Position numbers and translations under genes: made by a program. A stretch of 64,000 nucleotides of DNA, taken from NCBI RefSeq assembly GCF_016888135.1, contig NZ_JACSWB010000174.1, positions 186,001 to 250,000 on the forward strand, written 5' to 3'. Positions 1 to 9,510 of this stretch are shown piece by piece. The stretch is from Leptolyngbya sp. CCY15150. Its GTDB lineage: Bacteria; Cyanobacteriota; Cyanobacteriia; RECH01. Below the pieces are notes generated by a model. It worked only from the letters and a program-made list of their open reading frames with translations, searched no databases and was not told where the DNA came from. Each line of letters starts with the position of its first letter. Position 1 is the stretch's first letter.

Positions 1-58
1 TCAACTCGAATCTATCCCGAATCTGTTCCGAATTTATGGTGACTTTGGAGACGCTTGC
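1..58. other. Partial upstream region of ctaA
   Basis: The window starts in noncoding sequence. The ribosome-binding site GGAG for ctaA lies near 46-49. The promoter is probably further left, outside the window. Confidence 0.4.
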
Positions 59-1018
59 ATGACAGACTCCATCCTGCAGCCCACTATCTCAACTGCCTTG
101 GCAACCCCCTCTGTAGCGAAACCGCTGCCGATAGACCGGGTGCGACGCTTGCTATGGAAAATGGCGATCGCCACTTGGATCTTGATGGCCATTGGCAGCG
201 CCACCCGCGTCATGAATGCCGGCTTAGCCTGTCCCGATTGGCCCTTATGCTACGGCACTCTCTTTCCTGGCCAGCAGATGAACCTCCAGGTCTTTTTGGA
301 GTGGTTCCATCGCCTAGATGCTGCCTTGATCGGGGTGATGGCGATCGCGTTGGTGGTCTACAGCCTATGGCAGCGAGCCGCCTTGCCCAAGTGGGTACCC
401 TGGGGGGCATTGCTAGCCTTAGGGCTGATTATGGCTCAGGGACTGTTAGGCGCTCTGACTGTCACCCAACTCCTGCGGTTTGACATTGTCACCGCCCACC
501 TCGGGACGGCCCTGCTATTTTTTATCACCCTGCTGGTGATGGCGAGCTTGCTCTTGCCCTATCAACGCACCGGCACCGTGGGGAATTGGCCCCAAGTCAG
601 CCTAGTTGCGGCTCTGCTGATCTACACCCAGAGCATCACGGGGGCGCTAGTCGGATCCCGCTGGGCTCTGCACCAATGTTTAGCCGGTGGCAATACCTTT
701 TGCACAGTGCTGCAAAGCCATGTCTTGGGCGTGATCCCCGCCAGCCTAGGCACCTTGATTTTGGTGATTGGCGTTTGGCGCACCCCGGCCCTGCAGGCGA
801 GCCTGCGGCAGTTAGGTTTCATGGCTCTGGCGCTGCTTTGCATCCAGGTGGGTCTGGGTCTATCCACGTTTTATGCTCACCTGCAAATTGAGCTGCTCAC
901 CGTTGCCCACCAAGCCGTTGGCGCGGCCCTCCTAGGTACCCTCGTCTGCTTCACGGTGCTAGGCAGCCGCGATCGCTGTCTTCCCTCCATTTCGCTGGGC
1001 GATCGCGTGGGTGCTTGA
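59..1018 (+). CDS. ctaA: Heme A synthase (CtaA/COX15 family)
   Basis: This 319-residue integral membrane protein converts heme O to heme A for the aa3-type respiratory oxidase. About eight hydrophobic segments are visible. Family signatures include RVMNAGLACPDWPLC near residues 50-64, EWFHR (His84), TAHLG (His147), LHQCLAG (His205) and VAHQAVG (His284); the histidines are the expected heme ligands. A Cys pair lies near 207 and 215. The ATG is preceded by GGAG at a workable distance. ctaB follows 97 bp downstream on the same strand, which is the usual cyanobacterial order. The coxBAC genes are not in the window. Confidence 0.95.
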   Translation: MTDSILQPTISTALATPSVAKPLPIDRVRRLLWKMAIATWILMAIGSATRVMNAGLACPDWPLCYGTLFPGQQMNLQVFLEWFHRLDAALIGVMAIALVVYSLWQRAALPKWVPWGALLALGLIMAQGLLGALTVTQLLRFDIVTAHLGTALLFFITLLVMASLLLPYQRTGTVGNWPQVSLVAALLIYTQSITGALVGSRWALHQCLAGGNTFCTVLQSHVLGVIPASLGTLILVIGVWRTPALQASLRQLGFMALALLCIQVGLGLSTFYAHLQIELLTVAHQAVGAALLGTLVCFTVLGSRDRCLPSISLGDRVGA

Positions 1019-1115
1019 GCGATCCCCACCCCTTGGCAGCCTCACCAACGTTGCTATCCTCACCAAACTTTCCGCCCCGATTTCTACCGTTGCGAACCCT
1101 TGGGACTTGAACTGA

Positions 1116-2111
1116 ATGCATGAATCCGTCTTACATCCATCCCCTCGGCACCATACCAACATCTGGCAGGTGCTCCGTAGCTATTGGCAACTCACCAAGC
1201 CACGCATCATTATCCTGCTGCTGATTACCACCGCTGGCAGTATGTGGATGGCCGCCGAAGGCCAGGTTGACCCCGTCCTCTTGCTCGTAACCCTGCTGAG
1301 CGGAGCCTTGGCCGCCGCCGCCGCCAATACCATCAACTGTCTCTACGATCGCGACATTGACTATGACATGGAGCGCACCCGCCATCGCCCCCTACCGTCG
1401 GGACGGGTGCAGCCCCGCGATGCTCTGGTGTTTGCCATTGCCCTAGCCGTCATCTCCTTTACCCTGCTGACGGTCTTTGCCAATTTGCTGAGCGCCTGCC
1501 TGGCCATGTCTGGGATCGTCACCTACGTGCTGGTCTACACCCATTGGTTGAAGCGCCACAGCACCCAAAATATTGTGATCGGCGGTGCCGCTGGTGCTAT
1601 TCCTCCCCTAGTAGGCTGGGCTGCGGTAACCGGCGATCTGGGCTGGCCCGCCTGGATCTACTTCATCATCATTTTCCTGTGGACGCCCCCCCACTTTTGG
1701 GCTCTGGCGATGATGATCCGCGAAGACTATGCCAAGGTCGGTGTCCCCATGCTGCCGGTGATCCACGGCGAGGTATCCACCGCTCAGCAAATTTGGGTCT
1801 ATACCCTGCTGCTCGTCCCCGTGACCCTGCTGCTGGTCTATCCCTTTGGCGTTCTGGGTGCGTTCTACGCTCTGTCGGCGCTGATCCTAGGCGGAATCTT
1901 TGTGGGCAAGGCCTGGGCGTTGCTGCAGGAGCCAGCGGATCTGCAATTGGCGCGATCGCTCTTCAAATATTCCATCTTTTATATGATGTTGCTGTCGGCG
2001 GGTATGGCCGTGGATAGCTTACCGGCCACCCACGCCTTCGTAAGTCAGCTAACAGAAACTCTGGATATGGTCGTCAGCGCTGTGCCGATCAATCAAATTC
2101 GCGTCCCGTAA
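1116..2111 (+). CDS. ctaB: Protoheme IX farnesyltransferase (heme O synthase)
   Basis: This UbiA-superfamily membrane prenyltransferase (331 residues) adds a farnesyl group to protoheme to give heme O, the substrate of CtaA encoded just upstream. The aspartate-rich NxxxDxxxD-type motif is seen in [19 protein letters not shown] near residues 72-90, and a second conserved loop reads [11 protein letters not shown]. About nine membrane helices can be traced, and the length is normal for the family. Its pairing with ctaA makes the assignment firm. No strong ribosome-binding site precedes the ATG. Confidence 0.95.
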   Translation: MHESVLHPSPRHHTNIWQVLRSYWQLTKPRIIILLLITTAGSMWMAAEGQVDPVLLLVTLLSGALAAAAANTINCLYDRDIDYDMERTRHRPLPSGRVQPRDALVFAIALAVISFTLLTVFANLLSACLAMSGIVTYVLVYTHWLKRHSTQNIVIGGAAGAIPPLVGWAAVTGDLGWPAWIYFIIIFLWTPPHFWALAMMIREDYAKVGVPMLPVIHGEVSTAQQIWVYTLLLVPVTLLLVYPFGVLGAFYALSALILGGIFVGKAWALLQEPADLQLARSLFKYSIFYMMLLSAGMAVDSLPATHAFVSQLTETLDMVVSAVPINQIRVP

Positions 2112-2227
2112 AAAAGCTTCACACTTTAGAATAGAAGGCAGAGTCTTTCATGTGATGGCGATCGCATTGGCGGACATGATCCCCAAGCGATCGCCGATCA
2201 CCACTGATGCATCACGCTAGGAAACCC

Positions 2228-3247
2228 ATGACGCCTGCTATTTGCATTCAAAATCTGCAAAAATGCTACGGTTCCGTTAACGCTGTTCAGAACGTCTCCC
2301 TGCAGGTCGAGCCAGGGGAGATTTTTGGGCTACTGGGCCCCAACGGGTCGGGTAAAACCACCACCCTTCGCTGCCTTTGCACCCTCACCACACCTGATGC
2401 CGGTACTGTGGAGGTGTCCGGCATTTCCGTCTTAGAGCATCCCAAACGCGCCCGACAGCTCCTAGGCTACGTGGCTCAAGAAGTCGCCATCGATAAGGTA
2501 CTCACCGGACGAGAACTGCTCCAGCTCCAGGCCGCTCTTTACCATTTGCCATCCCAGCAAAGCAGCGATCGCATTCGCCACATGATTGATCTGCTGGGGC
2601 TAACAGAATGGATTGACCAGCGCAGCGGCACCTACTCCGGCGGCATCCGCAAGCGCCTAGACCTGGCCGCAGGTCTACTCCATCAGCCCCATGTGCTGGT
2701 GTTAGACGAACCCACCGTGGGTCTAGACATTGAAAGCCGCGTGATTGTTTGGAACTTCCTGCGTCAGTTGCGTGAGCAGGGCACCACCATTCTGATCACC
2801 AGCCATTATTTAGAAGAAGTAGACGCCCTCGCCGACCGCGTGGCGATTATTGACAACGGCACCGTCCTGGCTACCGGCCGGCCATCCGATCTCAAGGATC
2901 AGCTCGGGGGCGATCGCATCACCCTCCGCATCCGCGAATTTACCCCGGCTGATGAAGTCGAAACGGCAAAATCTGCTCTAAAATCCGTGAGCTGCGTGCA
3001 AGAGGTGATCGTCAATCCCGCCCAGGGCAACTCCCTGAACTTAATTGTGACGCCCCAAAGCGATGCCCTGACCACCGTTCAACAGGCCCTGCACCAGGCC
3101 GGACTACCCACCTTCGGCATCTCCCAGTCTCGCCCTAGCCTCGATGATGTCTACCTAGCGGCCACCGGCAAAACCCTGATGGATGCTGAACTTGCCGCCG
3201 CCAGCCGCCGCGATCCCAAGGCAGAGCGTAAGCAAAATATGCGCTAA
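2228..3247 (+). CDS. ABC transporter ATP-binding protein, DrrA-like
   Basis: This is the ATPase subunit (339 residues) of an export-type ABC system whose permease is the next gene. All motifs are present: Walker A GPNGSGKTTT (about residues 38-47), signature YSGGIRKRLD, Walker B VLVLDEPTVGLD and the switch histidine in TSHYLEEV. A C-terminal extension of about 100 residues is typical of the DrrA/CcmA group. The frame is open from 2207, but AGGA sits just before the ATG at 2228, so that start is preferred. The substrate cannot be deduced. Position after ctaA-ctaB is a recurrent cyanobacterial arrangement, and a role linked to oxidase biogenesis would be a guess. Confidence 0.9.
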   Translation: MTPAICIQNLQKCYGSVNAVQNVSLQVEPGEIFGLLGPNGSGKTTTLRCLCTLTTPDAGTVEVSGISVLEHPKRARQLLGYVAQEVAIDKVLTGRELLQLQAALYHLPSQQSSDRIRHMIDLLGLTEWIDQRSGTYSGGIRKRLDLAAGLLHQPHVLVLDEPTVGLDIESRVIVWNFLRQLREQGTTILITSHYLEEVDALADRVAIIDNGTVLATGRPSDLKDQLGGDRITLRIREFTPADEVETAKSALKSVSCVQEVIVNPAQGNSLNLIVTPQSDALTTVQQALHQAGLPTFGISQSRPSLDDVYLAATGKTLMDAELAAASRRDPKAERKQNMR

Positions 3248-3319
3248 GGTTCTCTCGCTCTCGCCCGTTGCTACCCACACGAATGCGGAGCAAGGTTGAT
3301 AGTGTGATATTGAATCATT

Positions 3320-3343
3320 GATTGAGTAGTTGATTGAGTAGTT
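3320..3343 (+). repeat. 12-bp tandem repeat, two copies
   Basis: Two perfect copies of GATTGAGTAGTT lie in the gap between the ABC ATPase and permease genes, followed by a partial third copy. The function is unknown. The unit length equals that of tandem repeats at 10981 and 37960. Confidence 0.85.
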
Positions 3344-3380
3344 GATTGTTGATCCCCGCTGAACTGCACGGCTAATTCCT

Positions 3381-4274
3381 ATGACACGTACGGTAACACC
3401 CCAAGTCTCATCACCCGAGGTTACGGCCTCGACGATCCCGGAAGCGATCGCCCTCCCAGGTCTGTTCTCCTCTGAGTTTGTCCAAGAAACGGCAGCCCTC
3501 ACCCGCCGCCTCTTCATTCAGCTTCAGCGCCGCCCAACGACCCTGATTGCTGGAGTGATCCAGCCGTTGATGTGGTTGGTACTCTTTGGGGCGCTGTTCC
3601 AAAACGTCCCCCGCGGACTGTTTGGGGAAAGTGATAATTACGGACAATTTTTGGGAGCCGGCATCATTGTCTTCACAGCCTTTGGCGGTGCCCTGAATGC
3701 CGGACTGCCGGTGATGTTTGACCGCGAGTTTGGCTTTCTCAACCGCCTGCTCGTGGCTCCCTTGGCCTCGCGGCTGTCCATTGTCTTGGCCTCAGCTCTG
3801 TTCATTGCCACCCTCAGCCTGATCCAAACCGCTGCCATTGTTGGCACCAGCGCTTTCCTAGGCGCAGGGTTGCCCGGTCTAGGAGGATTGCTGCTAGTCA
3901 CCGCCATCGTCCTGCTGCTGGTGTTGGGCGTCACCGCCCTGAGTTTGGGATTGGCCTTCTCCTTGCCAGGACATGTGGAACTGATCGCCGTCATTTTTGT
4001 CACCAACCTACCGCTCCTATTCGCCAGCACGGCCCTCGCCCCCCTCTCCTTTATGCCCGCCTGGCTACAGGTCGTCGCAACCCTCAATCCCCTCAGCTAC
4101 GCCATTGAGCCCATCCGCTATATCTACACCCACAGCGACTGGTCGCTGACCAGCGTGGTGATGCAGGCTCCCTTTGGGGCAGTCTCCATGGTGGCGGCGC
4201 TAGCGGTACTCGTCGTCTTTGATGCGATCGCCCTTTTAGCCGTTCGCTCCACCCTCAAACGCACCCTTTCCTAA
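3381..4274 (+). CDS. ABC-2 type transporter permease
   Basis: This membrane subunit (297 residues) partners the ATPase encoded just upstream. A hydrophilic N-terminus of about 45 residues is followed by six hydrophobic segments. The ABC-2 signature is visible as LNPLSYAIEPIRYIY near residues 233-247, and the motif FDREFGFLNRLLVAPLASR is typical of DrrB-like permeases. The two genes are 133 bp apart with a small tandem repeat between them, and are probably cotranscribed. The exported substrate is not evident. Confidence 0.9.
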   Translation: MTRTVTPQVSSPEVTASTIPEAIALPGLFSSEFVQETAALTRRLFIQLQRRPTTLIAGVIQPLMWLVLFGALFQNVPRGLFGESDNYGQFLGAGIIVFTAFGGALNAGLPVMFDREFGFLNRLLVAPLASRLSIVLASALFIATLSLIQTAAIVGTSAFLGAGLPGLGGLLLVTAIVLLLVLGVTALSLGLAFSLPGHVELIAVIFVTNLPLLFASTALAPLSFMPAWLQVVATLNPLSYAIEPIRYIYTHSDWSLTSVVMQAPFGAVSMVAALAVLVVFDAIALLAVRSTLKRTLS

Positions 4275-4344
4275 CAGCAGGCTGGGAGCAAATTCAGGGC
4301 ATCCAGCGTCTCTTACTGTAGTTCACGTCTTCTTGCAACTATTG

Positions 4345-4713
4345 ATGACCATGGCAACAGTCTCCACCGTTCGATTCCTCCGTCGCACCGCCCTAATAGG
4401 GTTACTGGCAACCAGCAGCCTGCTGGCAGCCGGTACTGCGATCGCCCAAACTACAACATCCTCCGACCTCGATCCCCTAGAGGGACTGCGCACTCAAGAT
4501 GGCGGCAGCGGCAATATCCTCGACAACAACAACGGCGGCAGTATGTTTGACATCTACCACCGCATGAACCTGAACAACGGACAATCGTCTCAGCAGTTCT
4601 ATAATCAGCAGCGAGACAATATTGACGCCGCTGCCTCCGACTTCCGCGCCGAACAGCTCCGCCGCATGCAGCAACAGGAAGAGCAAGACACCCAGGCACC
4701 CAGCGAAAACTAG
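4345..4713 (+). CDS. Small secreted hypothetical protein
   Basis: I do not recognise a named family. The 122-residue product begins with a clear signal peptide: RFLRR, a hydrophobic core, then AIAQ as the likely cleavage site. The mature chain is hydrophilic and low in complexity, rich in Asn, Gln and Asp, with a Gln/Glu-rich helix-forming tail (RRMQQQEEQ). It is probably periplasmic. Either ATG, at 4345 or 4351, could start translation; the frame stays open from a TTG at 4333. The gene converges on the membrane-protein gene at 4794 with 80 bp between them. Confidence 0.7.
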   Translation: MTMATVSTVRFLRRTALIGLLATSSLLAAGTAIAQTTTSSDLDPLEGLRTQDGGSGNILDNNNGGSMFDIYHRMNLNNGQSSQQFYNQQRDNIDAAASDFRAEQLRRMQQQEEQDTQAPSEN

Positions 4714-4793
4714 CGCTTGCTAAAAATTCGGGTCAAACCTTGATGATCTTGTCGGACGGATCAAGAATCTTGAGGTTGTAAAGCCGTGCTTCG

Positions 4794-6380
4794 CTAAGAT
4801 TTCGGTGGATCGCCGGTGTTCCTCACCCGCATCACACTTCCCAGCAAGTTGTACCAAAATCCGGCTCCCATGGAAATGGCGATGCCGCTCAGCACCCATC
4901 CCACCATTCGCTTCAAGATCGGCACGGGCCACGATTGGCTCGCGGCTTGCTGTTGCTCGGTCACCATTGGCGATCGCCCGATCGGTAGCGGAATGTCATC
5001 CAGGTTCTCCGCCACGGCTGCCTTCAGTCGCCGCAGTTGTTCAGCCTCAGGCGTTGCGGCATCTAGGTTAGAAGTATTAGAGGCATCGGTTTGCGGTAGG
5101 GTCAGCCCCGTCAAGGTATCGGCCGATCCTGTCGGGGAATCAGTTCCATCCAATGGCTGATCCAACGACTGCTCTGACAAGCTAGGCGGCTCAGCACTGG
5201 GGAGCGTTTGCAGTTGGCCAGCTGCGGTTTGAATGGCACGACGCAGATCTGAATCCTGGGAGAGCCGCTCGATCATGTATAGCGTATCGGCATTAGCCAC
5301 ATAGGCGATCGCCACGCCAATGATCAGAGCAATGCCCTTCGCATTGCGTTTATACACGCCGCTGGCCCGCTCCATAGATTGATCAAACCAGCTACTCAGC
5401 TCAACTTCGAGGTGCTGAACGCTTTTTTCTAGCGACTGCTCTAGGGCATCTACACTGGTTTCAGCCATCCGCGCCAGGTCTCCGAGGCTACGCTGGAGAT
5501 GGAGGGGAAGGGCGACCTGCGCCTGAGATGGAGCTGTCGTCGCCAAGGCTTGATCCACCAGATCTCGCAGTTCTGGATGGAGGCGATCGTAGGTGGTGCG
5601 ATCGGTCAGCAGGCTGACAACTTCACTGAGGGTTGGCGGACTAATAGCCAACCCCACAGACTGACGCAGATAAGGTAACCGGCGACGAACAATATCCTTA
5701 CAGTGATTGTCGTTGATCAGCAATTGATCAATAATCTGCGTAAACTCCAGCAGATAATCTGTCACATCCTTCAGGCTTTGGCTCAGCGATCGCCGCTGTT
5801 GGCAAAAGTCGTAAATAATGCGATTGAGATTTTGCTTAAGCTGCTCTACTTCCGATTCAAACAGGGCATCATTGGCAACGCTGTAGCGCAAATCGAGTAA
5901 GATACTCTGAATCTGCGTCAGCTTTTCCTCCACCGCGTCCCGCAGCAAAATTTCACTGTACTTGTGCCCCAACTCCCGAATCTTCAGCTTTTGGATCAAA
6001 GCAGCCGCAAAGGTTGGGGAAGGAATATAGGAGGGGCCACTATCGGCTTCCCCAAAGATCTTGGGCGATCGCGTGAGGGTTGTATAGGCGCTGTAGATCA
6101 TCTGTCCAAACCAACGAAATCCTCGGGCGATCGCCCCAGTAGCTTCCTGGTTGAGCGATCGCATCAAAGGAGCACGATATAGCTCATCGACAAACTCGGA
6201 AAGGTGGGATTGCCGCGCTTCATCACCCGTGAGCAACTGATCCACGGATTTTTTCAAATGCTCCGCTCGCCACTGCAGGACAGTACCGATTAATTCCTGA
6301 ATCTCAGATGCTAGCAGACTCAAAATTAGATAAACAAAGATGAGTCCAATAGCAATGTCTAAAATAAACGGTAGATCCAT
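4794..6380 (-). CDS. Membrane-anchored conserved protein of unknown function
   Basis: The 528-residue protein starts with a strongly hydrophobic anchor (about residues 5-25) followed by a conserved-looking segment, SEIQELIGTVLQWRAEHLKK. A long, mostly helical middle part has coiled-coil character near residues 150-215 and 300-340. A second membrane segment lies near 347-367 and a third near 490-515. The stretch between the last two is Ser/Pro/Thr-rich and may be a linker. TAGGAG stands seven bases before the ATG and fixes the start. Similar proteins occur in cyanobacteria and other bacteria without an assigned role, and I give none. Confidence 0.8.
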   Translation of the reverse strand: MDLPFILDIAIGLIFVYLILSLLASEIQELIGTVLQWRAEHLKKSVDQLLTGDEARQSHLSEFVDELYRAPLMRSLNQEATGAIARGFRWFGQMIYSAYTTLTRSPKIFGEADSGPSYIPSPTFAAALIQKLKIRELGHKYSEILLRDAVEEKLTQIQSILLDLRYSVANDALFESEVEQLKQNLNRIIYDFCQQRRSLSQSLKDVTDYLLEFTQIIDQLLINDNHCKDIVRRRLPYLRQSVGLAISPPTLSEVVSLLTDRTTYDRLHPELRDLVDQALATTAPSQAQVALPLHLQRSLGDLARMAETSVDALEQSLEKSVQHLEVELSSWFDQSMERASGVYKRNAKGIALIIGVAIAYVANADTLYMIERLSQDSDLRRAIQTAAGQLQTLPSAEPPSLSEQSLDQPLDGTDSPTGSADTLTGLTLPQTDASNTSNLDAATPEAEQLRRLKAAVAENLDDIPLPIGRSPMVTEQQQAASQSWPVPILKRMVGWVLSGIAISMGAGFWYNLLGSVMRVRNTGDPPKS

Positions 6381-6670
6381 ACAAGTCTCCTATCCCACCA
6401 GTACACCAACCTGCACCACGCGATCGCCACGCATGGCACACCATATTCAAGCACAGTGCTGGCGAATCGACATGCATAGGCTCCTGACACAGACTGGGAG
6501 AAAGATGCGGATCGGCAGCAGGCAGGAGCGATCGCTCCCCATTCACCCCCCATGGACAAAAGCTGGCCAACGATTCCACAAGGGCCAAGCTGGTTCAATA
6601 TCATTACTAGCGATCGCCCCATAGGTAGCCACCATCCGCCCATCCCCCAGCGTTCCAGCAGGAGCGATCG
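6381..6670. other. Intergenic region between two minus-strand genes
   Basis: These 290 bp have several HIP1 copies and no recognisable gene. The promoter for the membrane-protein gene should lie here. Confidence 0.4.
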
Positions 6671-7189
6671 CTAGGACACCGACGCGTAGCTGGCTGCAAA
6701 GTCTTGGATGCTCTGACTTTCATACTGCTCAAAGGGCTGGTGAATCCATGGATTATCAGGTAAGTAATCTACATAGTAGTCCGGCTTGATCACCGAACAG
6801 TCCTTGTACCACAGCACCGCCGTGCGCACCTCTTCGATATAAAATCCATAGCGGCGATCCAGCCAGGGAAGGGTTTTCTGCAGCGTCACCCCAGAATCGA
6901 CCAAGTCATCCACTAACAGCACATGGCTGCCCAAGTTCGCCGTCGTTTTGGTCAGATCTGCCCCAAAGGTAATTGAGCCACGGGTTTGGTTATTCTTGCC
7001 CCCATAGGATGTGGTCGCCAAAATAGCCAGCGGTACATCATAGATGCGAGCCAAAATATCGCCGACCCGCAGCCCCCCCTTCGCCAAACAAACAATTTGG
7101 TTAAACTGCCAGCCCGATTCATAGATCTGCACGGCCAGTTGTTCAATCTTTTGGTGATAGTCTGCCCACGACACATAGAGGTCTGACAT
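6671..7189 (-). CDS. Phosphoribosyltransferase (purine PRTase-like)
   Basis: This 172-residue type I PRTase carries the PRPP-binding motif HVLLVDDLVDSGVTL near residues 90-104 and an early loop CLAKGGLRVGD. The tail LPDNPWIHQPFEQYE resembles hypoxanthine/xanthine phosphoribosyltransferases used in purine salvage. The exact base specificity is not decided by the sequence. The frame extends 15 codons further upstream, but TTAGGAG stands before the ATG at 7189, so that start is chosen. It is likely cytoplasmic. The WG-repeat gene is divergent, starting 124 bp away. Confidence 0.85.
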   Translation of the reverse strand: MSDLYVSWADYHQKIEQLAVQIYESGWQFNQIVCLAKGGLRVGDILARIYDVPLAILATTSYGGKNNQTRGSITFGADLTKTTANLGSHVLLVDDLVDSGVTLQKTLPWLDRRYGFYIEEVRTAVLWYKDCSVIKPDYYVDYLPDNPWIHQPFEQYESQSIQDFAASYASVS

Positions 7190-7312
7190 GGTTGGCGCTC
7201 CTAACTCTTGGCAATCACGAATGAAAAGCATCATACAACTGTTGCAAGCGTTGGGTTAGATTGGGTTCATCCAAGATTCGTGACAACAGACTCAGACACC
7301 CCCTAAAACACC

Positions 7313-8275
7313 ATGCTGTTACACCATTCCTACCTAGCGCGATCGCTTGCCCCCCTGGTGATCACGCTGGGTCTGGTTGGGGCACAAGCTGCCCAAGGCA
7401 CCGAGAGCGGCGATCGCCCCCAACTCTATCCCGTTCCCATCGATGACCGCTGGGGATTTATCGACGAGACGGGCGCGATCGCGGTGGCACCCAAGTTTGA
7501 AGCAGCCCAAGGTTTTTGGGGTGGAGAGCTAGCGCCGGTGCAGGTGGGCGGACGCTGGGGCTATATCGATCGCAGCGGCACCATGGCCATTGCGCCCCAG
7601 TTTGATGCGGCAGGTCTGTTCAGCCAGGGGCTCGGTGTCATCCAACAGGACGACCTCTGGGGCTTCGTGGACAACCAAGGGGCGATCGCCCTAGAGCCCG
7701 ACTATGTCTGGGGCTATGAATTTGGGGAGGATCACCTGGCCGCCGTGGCGATCGCCGACCAGGTTGCCGACGACCAAGCCGCCCGCTGGGGCTTCATTGA
7801 CCCCCAAGGTACGGTGATCATTCCCGCCAAGTTCTACGATGCTCGCTTCTTTGCCGAAGGACTCGCTCCCGTCTCCGTTGCCCCTAGCTGGACTGGCTAT
7901 TCTAGCTGGGGATTTGTGGATACCACAGGACAGATGGCGATCGCCCCCCAGTTTGACGCCGCCTTCTCTTTTTCGGAAGGACTGGCTCCCGTTAGCGTGC
8001 AAGGGCGATGGGGATTTGTCGCCCCAGATGGCAGCTTGTCCATTTCTCCCCGCTATGCCCAAGCCTGGATGTTTGGAAATGGGCTAGCTCCGGTGCAAAA
8101 CCTTGACGGTCTGTGGGGCTTTATCAACCACCAAGGCGACGTGGTGATTCCCTTCCGCTATGACTACGCCTATAGCTTTTCCGAGGGGCTAGCCTACGTT
8201 ATGGTTGAAGGACAGCCAGCCTATATCAACCCAGCGGGAGACCAGGTTTGGCCCGCTCCTCCATCAAGCCGCTAA
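7313..8275 (+). CDS. WG-repeat protein, secreted
   Basis: After a short signal peptide (hydrophobic to about residue 24, then AAQG), the 320-residue chain consists of about seven to eight WG repeats. Each is roughly 30-45 residues and contains W-G-(F/Y)-(I/V)-D followed by G and a P-x-(F/Y)-D/E-x-A element. Examples are DRWGFIDETGAIAVAPKFEAA and SWGFVDTTGQMAIAPQFDAA. WG repeats form beta-rich folds thought to mediate binding, with no known catalysis. The protein is probably periplasmic or surface-associated. The next gene begins 20 bp downstream, so the two may be cotranscribed. Confidence 0.9.
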   Translation: MLLHHSYLARSLAPLVITLGLVGAQAAQGTESGDRPQLYPVPIDDRWGFIDETGAIAVAPKFEAAQGFWGGELAPVQVGGRWGYIDRSGTMAIAPQFDAAGLFSQGLGVIQQDDLWGFVDNQGAIALEPDYVWGYEFGEDHLAAVAIADQVADDQAARWGFIDPQGTVIIPAKFYDARFFAEGLAPVSVAPSWTGYSSWGFVDTTGQMAIAPQFDAAFSFSEGLAPVSVQGRWGFVAPDGSLSISPRYAQAWMFGNGLAPVQNLDGLWGFINHQGDVVIPFRYDYAYSFSEGLAYVMVEGQPAYINPAGDQVWPAPPSSR

Positions 8276-8295
8276 CAGGACGTCGTTAACCCCCT

Positions 8296-9402
8296 ATGCC
8301 TCATCTTGCCATCATTGGCGGTGGTGTCGTTGGCGCAGCGATCGCCTACGAACTCAGCCATATCCCCGCCCTGCATCTCACCCTGCTTGAGCAACATCAG
8401 CCCGCCCAAGCCTCCACCGGCGCTGCCCTCGGCGTTTTAATGGGAGCCATTAGCCATAAAACCAAGGGACGGGCCTGGCGCATGCGGGAAACCAGTTTGC
8501 GCTGCTACGACGCTTGGATACCCGAGCTAGAGAAGCTTACGGGTAAAGCCTTTCCCTACAACCGCCAGGGCATTGTCATGCTGCTGTCGGAAGGTGCCGA
8601 CCTGGCCAATTGGGATACCCTGATCAGCACTCGTCGGGCCCAGGGCTGGAGCCTGGAATGCTGGAGTCGCGATCAGTTGAGCGATCGCTGCCCCCAGGTG
8701 CAAGATGACACGATTATGGCGGCGATCTACTCCTCCGGCGATCGCCAACTGGATCCCACCGCCCTCACCCTCGCCTTGCTCGATGCAGCCCAGCAGCGCG
8801 GTGTTGCTCTGAAACTGGAAACGACCGTCACGGCAGTAGACTGTGCCGCCGACGGGACAGCTCAGGTGCTGCACACCACAGACGGAGACCTAGCTGTTGA
8901 TGGCCTGGTGATCGCCGCTGGCCTTGGATCCACGCCCCTCACGGCCGCGATCGCCCAACCCGTCGATATTCGCCCGGTGCTCGGTCAAGCCATGCGGGTG
9001 CGCTTACCGGAAGTTCTCGGACATCCAGACTTTCAGCCCGTCCTCACCGGCAGTGACATCCACATCGTTCCCCTTGGGGATGGCGACTATTGGATTGGCG
9101 CAACCGTGGAGTTTCCCGATGATGTCGGTGAGCTTCAGGCCCATCCAACGCTGCTCGACCAAGTTTTGGAAGGGGCGATCACCTTCTGTCCTAGCCTCAG
9201 CCAGGCCCAAGTGGTACAAACGTGGTCAGGTCTGCGTCCTCGCCCCTTCAACCGCCCGGCCCCTATCGTGGAACCGCTGCCTGGAACCGCCAACGTCTGG
9301 CTGGCCAGCGGTCATTATCGCAACGGCGTCCTGCTAGCACCGGCCACGGCCAAGGCGATCGCGGCCTGGGTGCAGAAATTCTTTGGACTGGAGCCAGCCT
9401 AG
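8296..9402 (+). CDS. FAD-dependent oxidoreductase (DAO / glycine oxidase-like)
   Basis: The 368-residue protein opens with a Rossmann FAD-binding site, GGGVVGAAIAYEL, at residues 7-19. It ends with the segment ASGHYRNGVLLAPATA, typical of D-amino-acid/glycine oxidases of the DAO family. WSGLRPRPFNRPAPIVEPL is another family hallmark. It probably oxidises an amino acid or secondary amine with release of H2O2. A role in thiazole synthesis (ThiO) is possible, but no thiG is nearby, so the substrate is left open. HIP1 sites are frequent, marking it as native to this genome. Confidence 0.85.
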   Translation: MPHLAIIGGGVVGAAIAYELSHIPALHLTLLEQHQPAQASTGAALGVLMGAISHKTKGRAWRMRETSLRCYDAWIPELEKLTGKAFPYNRQGIVMLLSEGADLANWDTLISTRRAQGWSLECWSRDQLSDRCPQVQDDTIMAAIYSSGDRQLDPTALTLALLDAAQQRGVALKLETTVTAVDCAADGTAQVLHTTDGDLAVDGLVIAAGLGSTPLTAAIAQPVDIRPVLGQAMRVRLPEVLGHPDFQPVLTGSDIHIVPLGDGDYWIGATVEFPDDVGELQAHPTLLDQVLEGAITFCPSLSQAQVVQTWSGLRPRPFNRPAPIVEPLPGTANVWLASGHYRNGVLLAPATAKAIAAWVQKFFGLEPA

Positions 9403-9510
9403 GCGATCGCGCCACGTTTGGGTCATACCTGAGGTATACAGCTTCGGTTTATTGGTGAGAACGGTTGCCTGAAAGTGATCTGCCAGTATCTAGTGTTAAG
9501 TGAGCTATCA

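Noticed and set aside
8296-9402. Calling the FAD oxidoreductase ThiO
   Set aside because: No thiazole-synthesis gene nearby and the DAO family has many substrates.
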